7,068 bases of DNA, from contig JAEZFP010000050.1 in the NCBI GenBank assembly GCA_023417475.1, positions 1 through 7,068 on the forward strand, read 5' to 3'. This stretch comes from Bacillota bacterium. GTDB taxonomy: Bacteria > Bacillota > UBA4882 > UBA8346. Position 1 is the stretch's first letter, and the number at the start of each line of letters is the position of its first letter. Below the pieces are notes generated by a model. It saw only the letters and a list, made by a program, of their open reading frames with translations, was not told the DNA's origin and made no database searches. A program made the position numbers and the translations under genes. Below, piece after piece: positions 6,417 through 7,068 of this stretch.

Positions 6417-6536
6417 CTAGTGACTGATCATTGCTAAAGAATCTACTATACCTTTCTTCTTTTTTGTGATTTTCCTTAAATCTCCATATATCTTCAGTTT
6501 AGGAGATTCGTATTTCTCTTGATCTTGTTTATCCAT
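6417..6536 (-). CDS. Lasso peptide precursor, 39 residues
   Basis: This short gene is easily missed by gene finders. The product opens MDKQDQEKYESPKLKIYG and continues DLRKIT, KKKK, then GIVDSLAMISH. The leader holds an exact copy of the lasso recognition motif YxxPxLxxxGxxxxxT: Tyr9, Pro12, Leu14, Gly18, Thr24. In known lasso precursors the conserved Thr is the penultimate leader residue. That predicts cleavage after Lys25 and a 14-residue core, KKKGIVDSLAMISH. Its only acidic residue, Asp32, becomes core position 7, giving a Lys1-Asp7 ring of seven residues and a tail SLAMISH. Ring sizes of 7-9 are normal for the class. A Lys start and three ring Lys are unusual. Ser33 and the penultimate Ser38 are candidate sites for the adjacent kinase. 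A textbook GGAGGAT ribosome site lies just upstream, which supports real translation. The gene converges on the cyclase gene, with 29 bases between stops. Cleavage site and ring are inferred, not seen. Confidence 0.85.
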   Translation of the reverse strand: MDKQDQEKYESPKLKIYGDLRKITKKKKGIVDSLAMISH

Positions 6537-6540
6537 TATT

Positions 6541-6550
6541 ATCCTCCTTT
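6541..6550 (-). promoter_or_regulatory. Strong ribosome binding site of the precursor gene
   Basis: The minus strand reads AAAGGAGGAT, then four bases, then ATG. This is a near-perfect complement to the 3' end of archaeal 16S rRNA (AUCACCUCCU) and among the best in the window. It fixes the start at 6536 and argues that the 39-codon frame is a genuine, highly translated gene, as expected for a RiPP precursor. Confidence 0.85.
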
Positions 6551-6554
6551 ATGG

Positions 6555-6578
6555 TATTTTATTTGATAAAATAAAATA
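6555..6578. repeat. A/T inverted repeat upstream of the precursor gene
   Basis: TATTTTATTT (6555-6564) and AAATAAAATA (6569-6578) form a perfect 10-base inverted repeat around GATA. It lies in the only space where the precursor promoter can sit, just upstream of its ribosome site, so it may be an operator overlapping a TATA element or an RNA hairpin in the 5' leader. A/T-only symmetry is weaker evidence than mixed sequence. Confidence 0.45.
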
Positions 6579-6580
6579 AT

Positions 6581-6600
6581 AAGTTAACTTTCGTTAACTT
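6581..6600 (-). terminator. Perfect hairpin overlapping the stop of the DUF11 gene
   Basis: The minus strand reads AAGTTAAC, GAAA, GTTAACTT: an 8-base-pair stem closed by a GAAA tetraloop, followed by the T-rich ATTATTTTATTTT. The DUF11 stop codon lies within the 5' arm. Stem plus T-rich tail suggests a terminator for the surface-protein gene that insulates the precursor gene 57 bases downstream. Each arm contains the palindrome GTTAAC, so a paired protein-binding site is an alternative. Confidence 0.55.
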
Positions 6601-7068
6601 ACGGGGGGTGTGTCTAATATTTCAAATGTTTGCCCATCGTTTGTTGCATTCCAATCGAACTCAGCTGAATCACTTCTGTCAGTATATGCTGTGTTTTTTG
6701 AGTCTTGAGTTATTATTGCAGTTATTCTGATTGTTTGTGAATCTCCACTATTTAAGTTTCCTATATTCCAATTTCCAGTTGTTTGATCGTAGTTCTCAAG
6801 ATCTGAAGATACAAATGTTAGTCCTGATGGTAATTTGTCATTCACAGTAACTCCTGTTGCTGTATCTGGACCATTATTTGTGACTGTTATATATATATCC
6901 ACATACAGGTCATCACCATCTAAATATTTGTTGTAATTCTGTGTGACTTGTATGTCTGCGGATGTTGGTACTATTAGTTGGCATGTGGATTGGTCGTTGG
7001 TTGGGTCTATTTCTTCTTGGTCTACGCTTTGTAGTGTTGCTGTGTTTGTGAGATTTGGTGTTTGTGTG
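6594..7068 (-). CDS. DUF11-repeat surface protein, C-terminal part (5' end outside window)
   Basis: The frame is open from the window edge to the stop at 6594, so at least 157 residues are seen and the start lies beyond 7068. An internal GTG at 6902 is not the true start: the frame continues upstream without a stop and upstream residues fit a preceding repeat end (NTATLQS, then IDPTNDQSTC) and a repeat start (PTSADIQVTQNYN). The visible repeat holds VTNNGPDTATGVTVNDKLPSG, typical of DUF11 (PF01345) beta-sandwich repeats, then GNWNIGNLNSGDSQTI and KNTAY. Such proteins are large, secreted, adhesin-like, and abundant in Methanobacteriales. The chain ends TPPVS straight after one repeat, with no membrane helix or wall-anchoring tail, so it is either freely secreted or truncated at its C-terminus. 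It is upstream of the lasso precursor on the same strand but separated by a hairpin terminator, so a functional link is unlikely. Confidence 0.85.
   Translation of the reverse strand, partial: TQTPNLTNTATLQSVDQEEIDPTNDQSTCQLIVPTSADIQVTQNYNKYLDGDDLYVDIYITVTNNGPDTATGVTVNDKLPSGLTFVSSDLENYDQTTGNWNIGNLNSGDSQTIRITAIITQDSKNTAYTDRSDSAEFDWNATNDGQTFEILDTPPVS

Noticed and set aside
6417..6452. Lasso core starting at Gly29 (GIVDSLAMISH)
   Set aside because: Gly is the commonest first residue, but Asp would be at position 4, too small for a lasso ring, and Thr24 would be five residues from the cleavage site. Starting at Lys25 (ring of 8) is possible but breaks the Thr minus-2 rule.
1..7068. CRISPR array, tRNA, rRNA or insertion sequence
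   Set aside because: No regularly spaced repeats, cloverleaf-like segment, rRNA-like stretch, transposase or terminal inverted repeats were seen on reading both strands.

Overview
This window most likely comes from a methanogenic archaeon of the Methanobacteriales (Methanobacterium-like). The evidence is low G+C DNA, surface proteins dense in N-glycosylation sequons, a DUF1616 membrane protein, a DUF11-repeat adhesin-like protein, archaeal TATA-like boxes, T-run terminators and Shine-Dalgarno sites of the AGGAGGTGAT type. The lineage call is inference from gene content, because no rRNA or other marker gene is present.

Left half (about 200-3400, all minus strand): four cell-surface genes. In transcription order they are a long DUF1616 membrane protein with a duplicated N-terminal membrane module (1989-3392), a 77-residue two-helix membrane protein with a Thr-rich N-terminus (1537-1770), a predicted lipoprotein (887-1522) and a membrane-anchored, probably glycosylated protein (218-820). 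The second and third are 14 bases apart and form a likely operon. A T-rich terminator separates the third from the fourth.

Right half (about 3570-6540): a probable lasso-peptide (RiPP) locus, the main discovery. On the plus strand, an HPr-kinase-like gene (3605-4519) overlaps by 4 bases an asparagine-synthetase-like gene (4516-6387). The latter has the features of a lasso cyclase: the glutaminase Cys2 is replaced by Ser, and the SGGLDS ATP motif is intact. Facing it on the minus strand, 29 bases beyond the cyclase stop, is an unannotated 39-codon gene (6417-6536) with a strong ribosome binding site. Its peptide carries an exact lasso leader motif, YxxPxLxxxGxxxxxT. The Thr-at-minus-2 rule predicts the core KKKGIVDSLAMISH, with a Lys1-Asp7 seven-residue ring and a seven-residue tail. 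The leader peptidase (B2) and the PqqD-like recognition protein (B1) are not in the window, so the locus is split or incomplete here.

Right edge (6594-7068): the 3' end of a DUF11-repeat surface protein on the minus strand, cut by the window boundary. It ends without a visible membrane anchor.

The proposed system: the leader is bound by an unseen B1 protein and removed by an unseen B2 peptidase, the cyclase adenylates Asp7 and closes the macrolactam, and the kinase phosphorylates a Ser, possibly the penultimate one. Sampled lines of the kinase and cyclase genes are about 20-32% G+C, against about 37-40% in the two glycoprotein genes. Together with its position among surface-protein genes, this suggests the lasso locus was acquired horizontally.
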